From Clostridia bacterium (GTDB lineage Bacteria > Bacillota > Clostridia > Oscillospirales > Butyricicoccaceae), in the NCBI GenBank assembly GCA_017394205.1, contig JAFOPS010000115.1, forward strand, positions 16,496 to 80,495: DNA of 64,000 nt, given 5' to 3'. The notes beneath the pieces were generated by a model. That model saw only the letters and a list, made by a program, of their open reading frames with translations. It did no database searches and was not told where the DNA came from. The translations under genes were made by a program, and so were the position numbers. Shown piece by piece: positions 52,053-60,858 of this stretch. Numbering within the stretch: the first letter of the stretch is position 1; the number at the start of each line of letters is the position of its first letter.

Positions 52053-53165
52053 TTAAAACAGTTTTTCGACCTCGGCCAGCGCGGTCAGAAAGACCTCCGG
52101 CGCCTCCTCCGGCGTTTCGGGGCAAAAGCTCACCCGCAGGGCGGCGTCTACGTTTTTCCCGGGCAAGACCATGGCCGTCAGCACGTGGGATTTTTTCCCC
52201 CGGGCGCAGGCGCTCCCGCCGGAAACATAGATCCCCCGGTCGGAGAGCGTGCGGATATAGACCTCGCTCCGCCCCTTTCCGGGCGAAAGATTGACGATAT
52301 GGGGCGCGCCGGACTCCGGAGAATTGACGGCGCAGCCCATGGCCCGGGCTCCGGCGATCAGTCGGTCCCGCAGGGCGGCCATATAGGCGGCGTTCTCAGC
52401 AAAATGAGCGCTGCGGAAGGCCGCCGCCGCCCCAAAGGCGGCGATCTGCGGCATGGCCTCGGTGCCCGAGCGCAGGCCGTTTTCCTGATTGCCGCCGTAG
52501 ATCAGCGGCGGGAGTCTGAGCCCCTCGCGGACATAAAGGGCGCCGCTACCCTTGAGCCCGCCGATCTTGTGGGCCGAAAGGCTCAAAAGATCCAGCTCCT
52601 TCAGCGGAAGAGGGATCTTGCAGAAGCCCTGCACACCGTCGGCGTGCAGCAGCGCCCCCGGGCACACAGTCTTCATGGCCGCCCGGGTCCGGGAAAGGGG
52701 CAGGATCGCCCCGGTCTCGTTGCAAACGGCCATCATGCTCACCAGGATCGTATCGGGCCGCAGGGCCTCCGCCACCCGGTCCGGCGAAACGCTCCCGTCC
52801 CGCTCCGGCGGGACGAGGGTGATCTCATATCCCTGCTGCTTCAGGGCCTTGAGGGTGTTGAGGGTGGCGTCGTGCTCGATCTGCGTGGAAACGATGTGCT
52901 TCCCAAGATGGCGGTTTTTCGCCGCCGCGCCGAAGAGCGCCGTGTTGATGCTTTCGCTGCCGCCGGAGGTAAAGGTCACCTGCGCCGGCTTGCAGCCCAG
53001 CGCCTGCGCCAGCGCGCTCCGGCTCTCGTCCAGCAGCTTCCGCGCCCGAAGGCCGGCCCCGTGGAGCGAGCCGGGGTTGCCGAACTCGTCCATGGCGCGC
53101 TCCGCCGCCGCCCGCGCGCAGGGCAGGACGGCGGTGGTGGCGGCGTTGTCCAGATAATATTCCAT
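52053..53165 (-). CDS. Cysteine desulfurase (IscS/NifZ type, partner of ThiI)
   Basis: 370 residues. The N-terminal YYLDNAATTAVLP, PLP Lys in SLSAHKIGGLKGSG, and short active-site Cys loop GGSACARGKKSHVL place it in class II-like short-loop IscS/NifZ desulfurases. It passes sulfur from cysteine, very probably to ThiI 20 nt downstream, for s4U8 in tRNA. The ATG overlaps the glnS stop (TGATG); a GTG directly before it is an alternative. Confidence 0.93.
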   Translation of the reverse strand: MEYYLDNAATTAVLPCARAAAERAMDEFGNPGSLHGAGLRARKLLDESRSALAQALGCKPAQVTFTSGGSESINTALFGAAAKNRHLGKHIVSTQIEHDATLNTLKALKQQGYEITLVPPERDGSVSPDRVAEALRPDTILVSMMAVCNETGAILPLSRTRAAMKTVCPGALLHADGVQGFCKIPLPLKELDLLSLSAHKIGGLKGSGALYVREGLRLPPLIYGGNQENGLRSGTEAMPQIAAFGAAAAFRSAHFAENAAYMAALRDRLIAGARAMGCAVNSPESGAPHIVNLSPGKGRSEVYIRTLSDRGIYVSGGSACARGKKSHVLTAMVLPGKNVDAALRVSFCPETPEEAPEVFLTALAEVEKLF

Positions 53166-54847
53166 CACTTCTTAAAGCCGTCCTTCAGCGCCACGGCGCG
53201 GTTGAACACCAGATGGCCCGGGGCGCTGTCCCGGTTGTCCACGGCAAAATAGCCCTGCCGCATAAACTGGAAGCTGTCGGGCGCCGCGGCGCTCTCCAGG
53301 CTCTTTTCCAGCTTGCAGCCCCGCAAAACCTCCAGCGAATGGGGGTTGAGGCAGGCCAAAAATCCGCCCTCGAAGCCGTCGGGGTCGGCCTCGGTGAACA
53401 GGTCGTCATACATCCGCACCTCGGCGTCCACGGCGGTGGCAGCGTCCACCCAATGGAGGGTCGCGCCCTTGATCTTGCGCCCGTCGGCGGGGTCGCCGCC
53501 CCGGGAATCGGGATCATACGTGGCGTAAATTTCAAGGATATTGCCGTTTTCGTCCTTTTTGCAGCCGGTGCAGGCGATCACATAGGCGCCCTTCAGGCGG
53601 CACTCGGGCCCGCCGGGGAACAGGCGCTTGTATTTGGGCACGGGCTCCTCCAAAAAGTCCTCGGCCTCCACGTAAAGCTCCCGGGAGAAGGTGACGGCAT
53701 GGGTACCCTCCTCGGGTCTGGTGGGATTGTTTTCGATCTCAAAGGTCTCGCTTTTGCCCTCGGGATAATTGGTGATCACCAGCTTGACGGGGTGCAGCAC
53801 TGCCATCACCCGGCGGGCGTTTTCGTTGAGGTCCTCCCGCAGGCAGTGCTCCAAAAAGGCGTATTCCACCGTGCTGGAAACCTTCGCCACGCCGATCCGG
53901 TCGCAGAAATTGCGGATGGCGCGGGGGGTATAGCCCCTCCGGCGCAGGCCGCACAGGGTGGGCATGCGGGGATCGTCCCAGCCGGAGACCAGCTTTTCCT
54001 CCACCAGCTGACGCAGCTTGCGCTTGGACATGACGGTGTGGTCGATGCCCAGCCGGGCAAACTCGATCTGCCGGGGCTTGGAGGGAACGGACACGTTGTT
54101 CACCACCCAGTCGTACAGCGGGCGGTGATCCTCGTATTCCAGCGAGCACAGGGAATGGGTGATGCCCTCCAGCGCGTCCTGGATGGGGTGGGCAAAATCG
54201 TACATGGGGAAGATGCACCATTTGGTGCCCTGGCGGTGGTGCTCGATGTAGCGGATGCGGTAGATCACCGGGTCGCGCATGTTGAAGTTGCCGCTCTCCA
54301 GATCGATCTTGGCCCGCAGGGTGTATTTTCCCTCGGGGAACTCGCCGTTTTTCATCCGTTCAAACAGCTCCAGGCTCTCTTCGATGGGCCGGTCCCGCCA
54401 CGGGGAGCGGGCGGGGGTGTTCACGTCGCCGCGATACTCCCGGAACTGCTCGGGAGTCAGCTCGCAGACGTAGGCAAGGCCCTTTTTGATGAGCTCCACG
54501 GCATATTCATAGTCCTTTTGGAAATAATCCGAGCCGTAATACAGCCGGTCTTCCCAGTCGAAGCCCAGCCAGTGGATGTCCTCCTGGATGGCGTCCACAA
54601 ACTCGGTGTCCTCCTTGGCGGGGTTGGTGTCGTCAAAGCGCAGGTTGCAGATGCCGCCGAACTTCTCCGCCGTGCCGAAGTCGATGCACAGGGCCTTGCA
54701 GTGGCCGATGTGCAGATAGCCGTTGGGCTCGGGCGGAAACCGGGTGTGGACCTTTTTGCCCTCGAACCGTCCGCCGGGGGCGATGTCCTCTTCGATAAAA
54801 TCGTGGATAAAGTTTCCGGCCATGCCGGGATTGATTTTTTCTTCCAT
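53165..54847 (-). CDS. glnS: Glutaminyl-tRNA synthetase
   Basis: 560 residues. Class I motifs: HIGH region PEPNGYLHIGHCKAL and KMSKS-like DHTVMSKRKLRQLVEEK; the anticodon-binding C-terminal beta-barrels are present. It charges tRNA-Gln directly. Many Firmicutes lack it and use GatCAB transamidation, so its presence beside gltX is notable. GGTGGTTGTT precedes the ATG, 31 nt after gltX. Confidence 0.97.
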   Translation of the reverse strand: MEEKINPGMAGNFIHDFIEEDIAPGGRFEGKKVHTRFPPEPNGYLHIGHCKALCIDFGTAEKFGGICNLRFDDTNPAKEDTEFVDAIQEDIHWLGFDWEDRLYYGSDYFQKDYEYAVELIKKGLAYVCELTPEQFREYRGDVNTPARSPWRDRPIEESLELFERMKNGEFPEGKYTLRAKIDLESGNFNMRDPVIYRIRYIEHHRQGTKWCIFPMYDFAHPIQDALEGITHSLCSLEYEDHRPLYDWVVNNVSVPSKPRQIEFARLGIDHTVMSKRKLRQLVEEKLVSGWDDPRMPTLCGLRRRGYTPRAIRNFCDRIGVAKVSSTVEYAFLEHCLREDLNENARRVMAVLHPVKLVITNYPEGKSETFEIENNPTRPEEGTHAVTFSRELYVEAEDFLEEPVPKYKRLFPGGPECRLKGAYVIACTGCKKDENGNILEIYATYDPDSRGGDPADGRKIKGATLHWVDAATAVDAEVRMYDDLFTEADPDGFEGGFLACLNPHSLEVLRGCKLEKSLESAAAPDSFQFMRQGYFAVDNRDSAPGHLVFNRAVALKDGFKK

Positions 54848-54878
54848 AACAACCACCTTTCCGTTTGTTGGATGCGGT

Positions 54879-56528
54879 TTACAGAGCGGCCATGCAATCC
54901 GTGATGCGTGCGCGGCAGCGCTCCTGTCCCAAAAGCGCCATAATGGCGTGAAGATCGGGGGTGTTTTTCCGCCCGGTGACGGCCCAGCGCACCACGGCGC
55001 TCACGTCGCCCACGTGGCCGCGGAACTGCTCGGGCGCGGCCTTATAGGCCTTTACGTCGGGAGAATAGCCCAGCGCCGGGCAGATGTCCTTGAGCTTGCC
55101 GAACCAGGCGTCCTTGTCGTCGGCGCAGTCCATCAGCGGGAGATAGGCCTCCAGGATCCGCTTTTGCTCCGCGGGCTCCAGCTCGGGAGCCTCCTCCCGG
55201 ACAAAGAGCGGATCGAAGAAATAAGCGGCGTAGCCCTTCACGTCCTGCCAGCGGACGATGTCCTTCCGGGGCTTTTTGCCGCCCCGGTCGATGGAAAACA
55301 GCCCCTTTGCATAGGTGGGGTCAGCCGTCAAAAGCGCGTAAAACGCCGGGTCGAAGCGCTGTGCCCAGGCGGATGCCTGGTCGTATACCTCCTCCGCGCT
55401 CATGCGGGCGATGACCTCGGCCGAGACGCTTTGCAGCTTCTGCAGGTCGAAGAGCGCGCCCGAGGCGCTCATTTTATTCAGCTTAAAGGGGAACGCGGTA
55501 TAGGGCGCTTCCCTGTTCTGTCTGCGCCAATCCTCAAAGTTGGAATTGCCGATGGTCAGCAGATATTCCATCACCGCCTGGGCGGGATAGCCCTCTTCGG
55601 TAAAGTAGCTGACGGCGGCCTCGGGGTCCTTGCGCTTGGAAAGCTTACGCTTGGAGCCGTCCTCCTCCTTCATGATGGGGGCGATATGGGCGTATTTGGG
55701 AGCCTTGAGCCCGCACAGCCAGAAGAGCTGCAGATGGATGGGGGCCGAGGCGATCCACTCGTCGCCGCGCACCACCTGGGTCACCCGCATCAGGGTGTCG
55801 TCCACCACGTGGGCAAAGTGATAGGTGGGGATGCCGTCGCTTTTGAGCAGCACCACGTCCACGAAGTTTTCCTCCATCTCGATGTCGCCGCGGATGGCGT
55901 CCTTGAACTTGACCCGGCCGCCCGGCTTGCCGGGAGAGCGCAGGCGCATCACGTAGGGCTTGCCTTCCTTGAGCGCGGCCTCCACCTCTTCGATGGGCTT
56001 GTCCCGCCACAGGGCGTATTCGCCCCAATAGCCGGGAGTGACGCCCGCCGCCTCCTGCTTTTGCCGGATGGCGTCCAGCTCCTCCGCCGTGCAGAAGCAG
56101 GGATAGGCAAGGCCCTTTTCCACCAGATCCTTGCAGAACACGTGGTAATACCCCGCCCGCAGGCTCTGGGTATAGGGGCCGTAATCGCCCCGCTCCTCTC
56201 CGTCGCCCAACGCGCCCTCGTCAAACACGATGCCGAAATCCCGCAGGCCCTGCACGATCAGCGAAACGCCGCCCGCAACCTCGCGCTTTTTGTCGGTGTC
56301 CTCAATGCGGAGGATGGCCACGCCGCCGGTGGTGTGGGCGACCCGCTCGCTCACCATGGCGGAAAAGACGCCGCCGATATGCAGAAAGCCGGTGGGGCTG
56401 GGGGCGAAACGGGTCACCTGGGCGCCCTCCTTCAGCCTGCGGGGCGGAAAGCTCTCCTCCATCAGCTGCTGCGGAGTCTGCGTCACCTGGGGAAACAGCA
56501 ATTGTGCCAGTTTGGCGTGGTCGGTCAT
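54879..56528 (-). CDS. gltX: Glutamyl-tRNA synthetase
   Basis: 549 residues, longer than the usual 480-500 because of an extended middle and C-terminal region. Motifs: FAPSPTGFLHIGGVFSAMVS and KMSKS-type KRKLSKRKDPEAAVSYF. With a glnS alongside, it may be discriminating (tRNA-Glu only). CAGGAG is 8-9 nt before the ATG, and a good promoter lies 45-75 nt upstream. Confidence 0.96.
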   Translation of the reverse strand: MTDHAKLAQLLFPQVTQTPQQLMEESFPPRRLKEGAQVTRFAPSPTGFLHIGGVFSAMVSERVAHTTGGVAILRIEDTDKKREVAGGVSLIVQGLRDFGIVFDEGALGDGEERGDYGPYTQSLRAGYYHVFCKDLVEKGLAYPCFCTAEELDAIRQKQEAAGVTPGYWGEYALWRDKPIEEVEAALKEGKPYVMRLRSPGKPGGRVKFKDAIRGDIEMEENFVDVVLLKSDGIPTYHFAHVVDDTLMRVTQVVRGDEWIASAPIHLQLFWLCGLKAPKYAHIAPIMKEEDGSKRKLSKRKDPEAAVSYFTEEGYPAQAVMEYLLTIGNSNFEDWRRQNREAPYTAFPFKLNKMSASGALFDLQKLQSVSAEVIARMSAEEVYDQASAWAQRFDPAFYALLTADPTYAKGLFSIDRGGKKPRKDIVRWQDVKGYAAYFFDPLFVREEAPELEPAEQKRILEAYLPLMDCADDKDAWFGKLKDICPALGYSPDVKAYKAAPEQFRGHVGDVSAVVRWAVTGRKNTPDLHAIMALLGQERCRARITDCMAAL

Positions 56529-56572
56529 ATGTCTTCACTCCTGAACGTTAAATTTCCGTATTTTATCATTTT

Positions 56573-56601
56573 ATTATAGCCTTTTCCCCCATCAGATGCA
56601 A
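56573..56601 (-). promoter_or_regulatory. Predicted promoter of gltX and the downstream run
   Basis: TTGCAT and a perfect TATAAT at 17-bp spacing on the minus strand, immediately after the mini-ORF terminator. Confidence 0.82.
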
Positions 56602-56611
56602 GAGCCGCGGC

Positions 56612-56649
56612 AAAAAAAGAGCGCATTTCCCCCTTCGGAAACGCGCTCT
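56612..56649 (-). terminator. Strong terminator upstream of gltX
   Basis: A 13-bp stem (AGAGCGCGTTTCC against GGAAATGCGCTCT, one G-T pair), a 6-nt loop and seven T on the minus strand. It lies between the mini-ORF and the gltX promoter, so it must end a minus-strand transcript that begins further right. Confidence 0.93.
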
Positions 56650-56657
56650 CTGCCGGT

Positions 56658-56777
56658 TCAGCTTTCGGTCCTTTTGTCGGTTTTGACGGAAGAAAACCGG
56701 TTTTCGTGCTCCATCGACGCCGCCTGGCGGCTTCCGCCCGCCGGAAACCCCGTCTGATTCCCTATTTGTTTGTTCAG
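56658..56777 (-). CDS. Possible 39-residue small protein with CTG start
   Basis: An uninterrupted 39-codon frame follows GGAGGTGG with 8-nt spacing and ends 9 nt before a strong terminator. The first codon at the right distance is CTG; there is no ATG, GTG or TTG there. The product is hydrophilic, begins NKQIGNQTGFPAGG and ends SSVKTDKRTES, with no membrane helix and no family I recognise. Starting at the internal ATG would leave 18 residues. The transcription unit is better supported than the translation; a small RNA is the alternative. Confidence 0.4.
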   Translation of the reverse strand: MNKQIGNQTGFPAGGSRQAASMEHENRFSSVKTDKRTES

Positions 56778-56871
56778 TTTAACCACCTCCTATCCTTATT
56801 TTTCCCGAAAAACTGGTGATCTTGCTGTAAATCAAAGAAAAAATTTCCCTGCGATTTGGCAAAATGAAGTA

Positions 56872-56900
56872 TTGCAATCTGATAAGATCCTGCGTATAAT
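56872..56900 (+). promoter_or_regulatory. Strong promoter of the ferredoxin gene
   Basis: TTGCAA and a perfect TATAAT at 17-bp spacing, 30 nt before the ATG. Confidence 0.85.
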
Positions 56901-56930
56901 GAAACCAAGTTCTAACAGGAGGTGCTTTTT

Positions 56931-57098
56931 ATGGCATACAAAATTTCTGACGCCTGCATCGGCTGCGGTACCTGCGCCGGCGCATGTCCCATGGACGCCA
57001 TCCACGACGCTGGCGGCAAGTTCGAGATCGACGAAAACGTTTGCGTGAGCTGCGGCACCTGCGCGGGCGCCTGCCCCGTCGGCGCGATCTCCGAATAA
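56931..57098 (+). CDS. 2x[4Fe-4S] ferredoxin
   Basis: 55 residues, the classic clostridial size. Two cluster motifs are visible: CIGCGTCAGACPMDAI and CVSCGTCAGACPVGAI. AGGAGGTG is 6-7 nt before the ATG and a terminator follows, so it is a strongly expressed monocistronic gene. It is the likely low-potential electron carrier for the Bcd-Etf bifurcating complex and other fermentative oxidoreductases; that link is inference from known clostridial physiology. Confidence 0.97.
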   Translation: MAYKISDACIGCGTCAGACPMDAIHDAGGKFEIDENVCVSCGTCAGACPVGAISE

Positions 57099-57112
57099 CA
57101 CACTGAGTAGAA

Positions 57113-57142
57113 ACGGCCTCTGCTTTCGCAGAGGTCGTTTTT
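57113..57142 (+). terminator. Terminator after the ferredoxin gene
   Basis: An 11-bp stem (ACGGCCTCTGC against GCAGAGGTCGT, one G-T) with a TTTC loop and five T. The following 180 bp to the MoxR gene show no further gene. Confidence 0.92.
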
Positions 57143-57320
57143 CATACGTCCGCTTTTCCAAAACGGCCGATTCTTGAAAATACGCCTGGCAAGCACATTC
57201 ACGGGTCGCAGAATAGGCATGAAAGGTTAAAAAAACATACCCGTGCGTTTGAAACCTGTTCCTTTTTTCCGAATAATGTGCTATATTGTTTTATCATCTG
57301 TAAGAAAAGGAAGACGAACT

Positions 57321-58262
57321 ATGGACATTTCCCGTTTTACCGACTATCGAAACAAAATCGTAGGCGCCTGCTCCACCGTGATCGTGGGCAAAGACGAGGT
57401 GATCCAGAATGTTCTGGTCTGCTTCGTCTGCTCGGGCCACGTGCTGCTGGAGGACGTGCCGGGCACCGGCAAGACCATGCTGCTGAGAGCCTTTGCCAAG
57501 GCCGTGGGCGGCGGCTTCAAGCGCATCCAGTTCACCCCCGACCTGCTGCCCTCGGATCTGACGGGCATCAACTTCTACGACCAGAAGCAGGGTGAGTTCC
57601 GTTTCCGCCCCGGCCCGCTGTTCTCCAACATCATCCTGGCCGACGAGATCAACCGCGCCACCCCCCGCACCCAATCCAGTCTGCTGGAGGCCATGGAGGA
57701 GCGGCAGATCACCGTGGACGGCGTCACCACCCGGCTGGAGGAGCCCTTTATGGTCATGGCCACCCAGAACCCGGTGGAGTCTTACGGCACCTTCCCCCTG
57801 CCCGAGGCGCAGACCGACCGCTTTTTCATGCGGCTGCGTCTGGGCTATATGACCCGGGAGCAGGAGCTTTCGGTCATCGGCCGGCGGTCGGCGCTGGATC
57901 TGATCGCCGAGCTGCCCCAGGCCGTCACCGCCGAAGAGACCGCCTGGATCAAGGCCAATTATCCCGCCGTGACCTTCCCCGACGCCGTAGCCGGCTATCT
58001 GATGGACATCGTGGCCGCCACCCGCGGCGAGAGCCGCTTCCTCACCGGCGTATCCACCCGCGGCGCCATTGCTTTATATAAGGCCGCCCAGGTCACCGCC
58101 GCCTTCCGGGGCCGGGATTACGTGATCCCCGAGGACGTGAAGGACGTGGCGCTGCCCGTGCTGGCCCACCGCATCACCGCGGGCACCTCGCGCAGCGAGG
58201 ACGTGGAAAAGCGTCTTTCCGAGCTGCTGGATAAGGTCCCCGTCCCTACGGAAGTGATCTGA
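57321..58262 (+). CDS. MoxR-type AAA+ ATPase
   Basis: 313 residues. Walker A VPGTGKTMLLRAFAKAVGG (about 46-64), Walker B IILADEINRATPRTQSSLLE, sensor MVMATQNPVESYGTFPLPEA, and the C-terminal lid domain (GVSTRGAIALYKAAQVTAAF). MoxR ATPases act as chaperones that activate or assemble partner proteins, typically encoded with DUF58 proteins as here. AAGGAAG precedes the ATG. The stop overlaps the DUF58 start (TGATG). Confidence 0.95.
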   Translation: MDISRFTDYRNKIVGACSTVIVGKDEVIQNVLVCFVCSGHVLLEDVPGTGKTMLLRAFAKAVGGGFKRIQFTPDLLPSDLTGINFYDQKQGEFRFRPGPLFSNIILADEINRATPRTQSSLLEAMEERQITVDGVTTRLEEPFMVMATQNPVESYGTFPLPEAQTDRFFMRLRLGYMTREQELSVIGRRSALDLIAELPQAVTAEETAWIKANYPAVTFPDAVAGYLMDIVAATRGESRFLTGVSTRGAIALYKAAQVTAAFRGRDYVIPEDVKDVALPVLAHRITAGTSRSEDVEKRLSELLDKVPVPTEVI

Positions 58263-59350
58263 TGCTGCTGTTTTTTGTACTGCTGATCGCCGTGGCGGCG
58301 GCGGCGGAGCACTGGTCGCTGCTCCACGGGATGGACGGCGTGACCCACCGCCACTTTCCCGACCGTCCGCTGGTTGAGCCGGAGGAGACCTTTCATCTGG
58401 TGACGCAGGTGAAAAACACGTCCCGCCGGTTCGTTCCCTTTGTGCGCATCAGTGAAAACGTGCCTCTTGATCTGTCCTTTTCCGACGACGTGACGGCCAG
58501 CGCCACGGCCGACGGACAGAATCGCAGCTTTGCTTCCACCCTTTACCTGATGCCCCGCCAGATCTGGCAGCGGGAGCTTTCGGTCAAGATCCCGAAGCGG
58601 GGCCGCTATCTCTTCCGCGGCTGCGCCATGCAGGGCGGCGACTTTCTGGGTCTCAGCGAAACGGTGATCTATCAGCCCGCGCAGGAGGAGCTCATCGTAT
58701 GCCCCGCCCGCTCTGAGGATCCCGCCCTCCCGCAGCTTTTGGGCGGCTTTCTGGGCGACCGCTCGGTGAACCGCTTTATCATGGAGGACCCGGTTTTGAC
58801 GCTGGGCTTCCGGGACTATACCGGCCGCGAGCCCATGAAATCCATCTCCTGGTCCCAAAGCGCCCGGGCCGGGCGGCTGATGGTGAAAAATTACGACCAC
58901 ACGCTGGAGCTGAACGCCACCGTCCTGCTCAACGTCCAAACGGAGAAAACCGATCCGCTTCGCTTGCAGAAGCTGGAGCAATGCTTCTCTCTGGCCCGCT
59001 CGGTATGCGAGGCGCTGGAGGAAAAGCACGTCCCCTACCGCTTCCTCTCCAACATCGTCACGGCGGGCGCCGTGTCCCGCTGGGGCAACGTGGCCGAGGG
59101 TCTGGGTCCTGTCCATTTCAACACCATCCTGGAGGGGCTGGGCCGCGCTACCTACGACTGCATACGGCCCTTTTCCGTCACGCTGGCCCGCGCCTCCCGC
59201 ACCGCCGAGCAGGGCCGCACCCACATCCTCATCCTTCCGGATCAAAACCCCTCCCTGCAGCGTGAGATCCGTCTGCTGGAACAGCGCACCGGGACCCGGG
59301 TGCTGGTGCTGACGCCGACGCTGCCGGAAGAAAAGGAGGCCGAGGCATGA
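58262..59350 (+). CDS. DUF58 domain protein
   Basis: 362 residues. Only a short hydrophobic N-terminus (LLFFVLLIAVAAAAEHW) suggests membrane attachment. The DUF58 core is FRDYTGREPMKSISWSQSAR followed by AGRLMVKNYDHT. DUF58 proteins show a von Willebrand A-like fold and partner MoxR ATPases. It overlaps genes on both sides by 1 and 4 nt, so the three products are probably made in fixed ratio. Confidence 0.92.
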   Translation: MLLFFVLLIAVAAAAEHWSLLHGMDGVTHRHFPDRPLVEPEETFHLVTQVKNTSRRFVPFVRISENVPLDLSFSDDVTASATADGQNRSFASTLYLMPRQIWQRELSVKIPKRGRYLFRGCAMQGGDFLGLSETVIYQPAQEELIVCPARSEDPALPQLLGGFLGDRSVNRFIMEDPVLTLGFRDYTGREPMKSISWSQSARAGRLMVKNYDHTLELNATVLLNVQTEKTDPLRLQKLEQCFSLARSVCEALEEKHVPYRFLSNIVTAGAVSRWGNVAEGLGPVHFNTILEGLGRATYDCIRPFSVTLARASRTAEQGRTHILILPDQNPSLQREIRLLEQRTGTRVLVLTPTLPEEKEAEA

Positions 59351-60723
59351 ATCTTGCGCTGTTTCTGAAGATTTTTTCCGATCTCTGCTATTATCTGGCC
59401 TTTGCCTGCTTCTTCGGAAGCACCTTCGGGCAGGAGAGCTTTCTGATGCCCGCCGCGGCGCTGCTGGCCCTGTGCGCCGTCCTGGCGCGATGGATCGACG
59501 GGAAAAAGCCGGAATCCGTCCTGCGCTTTCTCCCCCTGCTCCTGCTGGGCGCGCTGGCCTTTTTCCCACCGGATCTTCCCGGGTGCATCGTGCTGATCCC
59601 CGCCGCAGGCTTCACAGTCTATACCATATGGCGTCGGAGCTTCACCCCCGCTTATTATCAGGAGATCGACAACTTTTCCCTGATGCTCAAGATCCCGATC
59701 CTGCCGCTGATCGTCGCGCTCCTGCTGCTGGAAAAGGCGCGGATCGAGCGGTTTTCCCTGCCCTATCTGGTGGCGTTTCTCCTGTGCAGCGTGTTTCTGC
59801 TGCGGCTTCTGCGGCACGACGAGGAAACCATGGCCCAGCCCCGGTTCCGGCTCATGAACCTGCTGGCCGTGGCCGGCGCGGTGCTGGCGGCGCTTTTGAT
59901 GTTCAGCCGTCCCTTCCGTTTTGCCGTGCGCAAGGCCGTCAGTCTGGTGCTGGGCGCGATCGCTTACGTCCTTAATTTCCTGTTCAAGCCGCTGATCCCG
60001 CTGCTCAACAGTCTGTTTGAACGGATAAAGAACTCTCTCGGCCACAGGGCGGTCGTAGAGCCGCCTATCCAGCAGGATTATCAGACCACCAATCCGCCCT
60101 TTACCATCGAATTCCCCGTTCCCGACACGCCCCAGAAGGATCTTTCCACCGTCTGGACCATCCTGTTGATCCTGTTCTTTCTGGCGCTTCTCACGGGCGC
60201 AGTGCTGCTGTTCCGCAAGCTGCTGTCGGGGCGTTCCGTCTCCCGCAGCGAGCCCGGCATCGTGCGCCGCTTCTTCGTTTCCGATCCCGAAAAGCACCGG
60301 GAACGGCTTTCCCGCTTCGGCAGCACTCCTGCGCAGCGGGTGCGCTATTGGTATCGGCAGCATCTGATCCTCACGCAGAAAAGCGGTGGACTGCTCAAGC
60401 CCACGCTGAACACCCGCCAGCAGCAGCAGACCGCCGACGTCATCCTGCGCCATTCTCCGGAGGAGCACGCCCGTCTGCGGGAGCTCTATCTGCCCGCCCG
60501 CTACGCCGACCGGGCCACCGAGCAGGACGCGAAAGAGGCGCAGGCCCTCTATCACGCCGAGAAAAAAGCCCGTGAATCGGATCCGCAGTCCAAAATGCCC
60601 AGGCTCTCGCCCAACGGATCGGATCAAGCGATCGACAGCCTGCGCGGCAAGAGCCGCGACGAGGCGATCCGGGACAAAAAGTCCCAGGACCGCACGGAGC
60701 TGCGCCGCATGCTCCACAGATAA
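59347..60723 (+). CDS. Multi-pass membrane protein of the MoxR operon, DUF4129-like C-terminus
   Basis: 458 residues: about seven hydrophobic segments in the first 220, another near 270-290, then a soluble C-terminal region (RVRYWYRQHLIL and HARLRELYLPARYADRAT) resembling DUF4129. In related operons this position often holds a transglutaminase-like membrane protein; here I see no Cys-His-Asp transglutaminase core. The C-terminal 60 residues are highly charged. The function is unknown. A hairpin terminator follows. Confidence 0.8.
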   Translation: MNLALFLKIFSDLCYYLAFACFFGSTFGQESFLMPAAALLALCAVLARWIDGKKPESVLRFLPLLLLGALAFFPPDLPGCIVLIPAAGFTVYTIWRRSFTPAYYQEIDNFSLMLKIPILPLIVALLLLEKARIERFSLPYLVAFLLCSVFLLRLLRHDEETMAQPRFRLMNLLAVAGAVLAALLMFSRPFRFAVRKAVSLVLGAIAYVLNFLFKPLIPLLNSLFERIKNSLGHRAVVEPPIQQDYQTTNPPFTIEFPVPDTPQKDLSTVWTILLILFFLALLTGAVLLFRKLLSGRSVSRSEPGIVRRFFVSDPEKHRERLSRFGSTPAQRVRYWYRQHLILTQKSGGLLKPTLNTRQQQQTADVILRHSPEEHARLRELYLPARYADRATEQDAKEAQALYHAEKKARESDPQSKMPRLSPNGSDQAIDSLRGKSRDEAIRDKKSQDRTELRRMLHR

Positions 60724-60747
60724 CCCGCAATTTGCCTTTCCCGCGCC

Positions 60748-60774
60748 ATGCCCGCAGATTTCTGCGGGCATTTT
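60748..60774 (+). terminator. Terminator after the MoxR operon
   Basis: ATGCCCGCAG and CTGCGGGCAT pair perfectly around ATTT, followed by TTT. Confidence 0.85.
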
Positions 60775-60794
60775 GGATACTTGCACGCTTTTTC

Positions 60795-60823
60795 TTGCTT
60801 TTTCGGCAAAAAATCGGTATAGT
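60795..60823 (+). promoter_or_regulatory. Predicted promoter of the racemase gene
   Basis: TTGCTT and TATAGT at 17-bp spacing, 35 nt before the ATG. Confidence 0.68.
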
Positions 60824-60858
60824 AGGTTACGGTCGATATCCGTAAAGGAGGGTACTTT

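Noticed and set aside
56529..56930. A T-box leader for gltX
   Set aside because: The predicted gltX promoter leaves only about 40 nt of leader, and no AGGGUGGNACCGCG-like segment was seen. The strong terminator lies upstream of the promoter.
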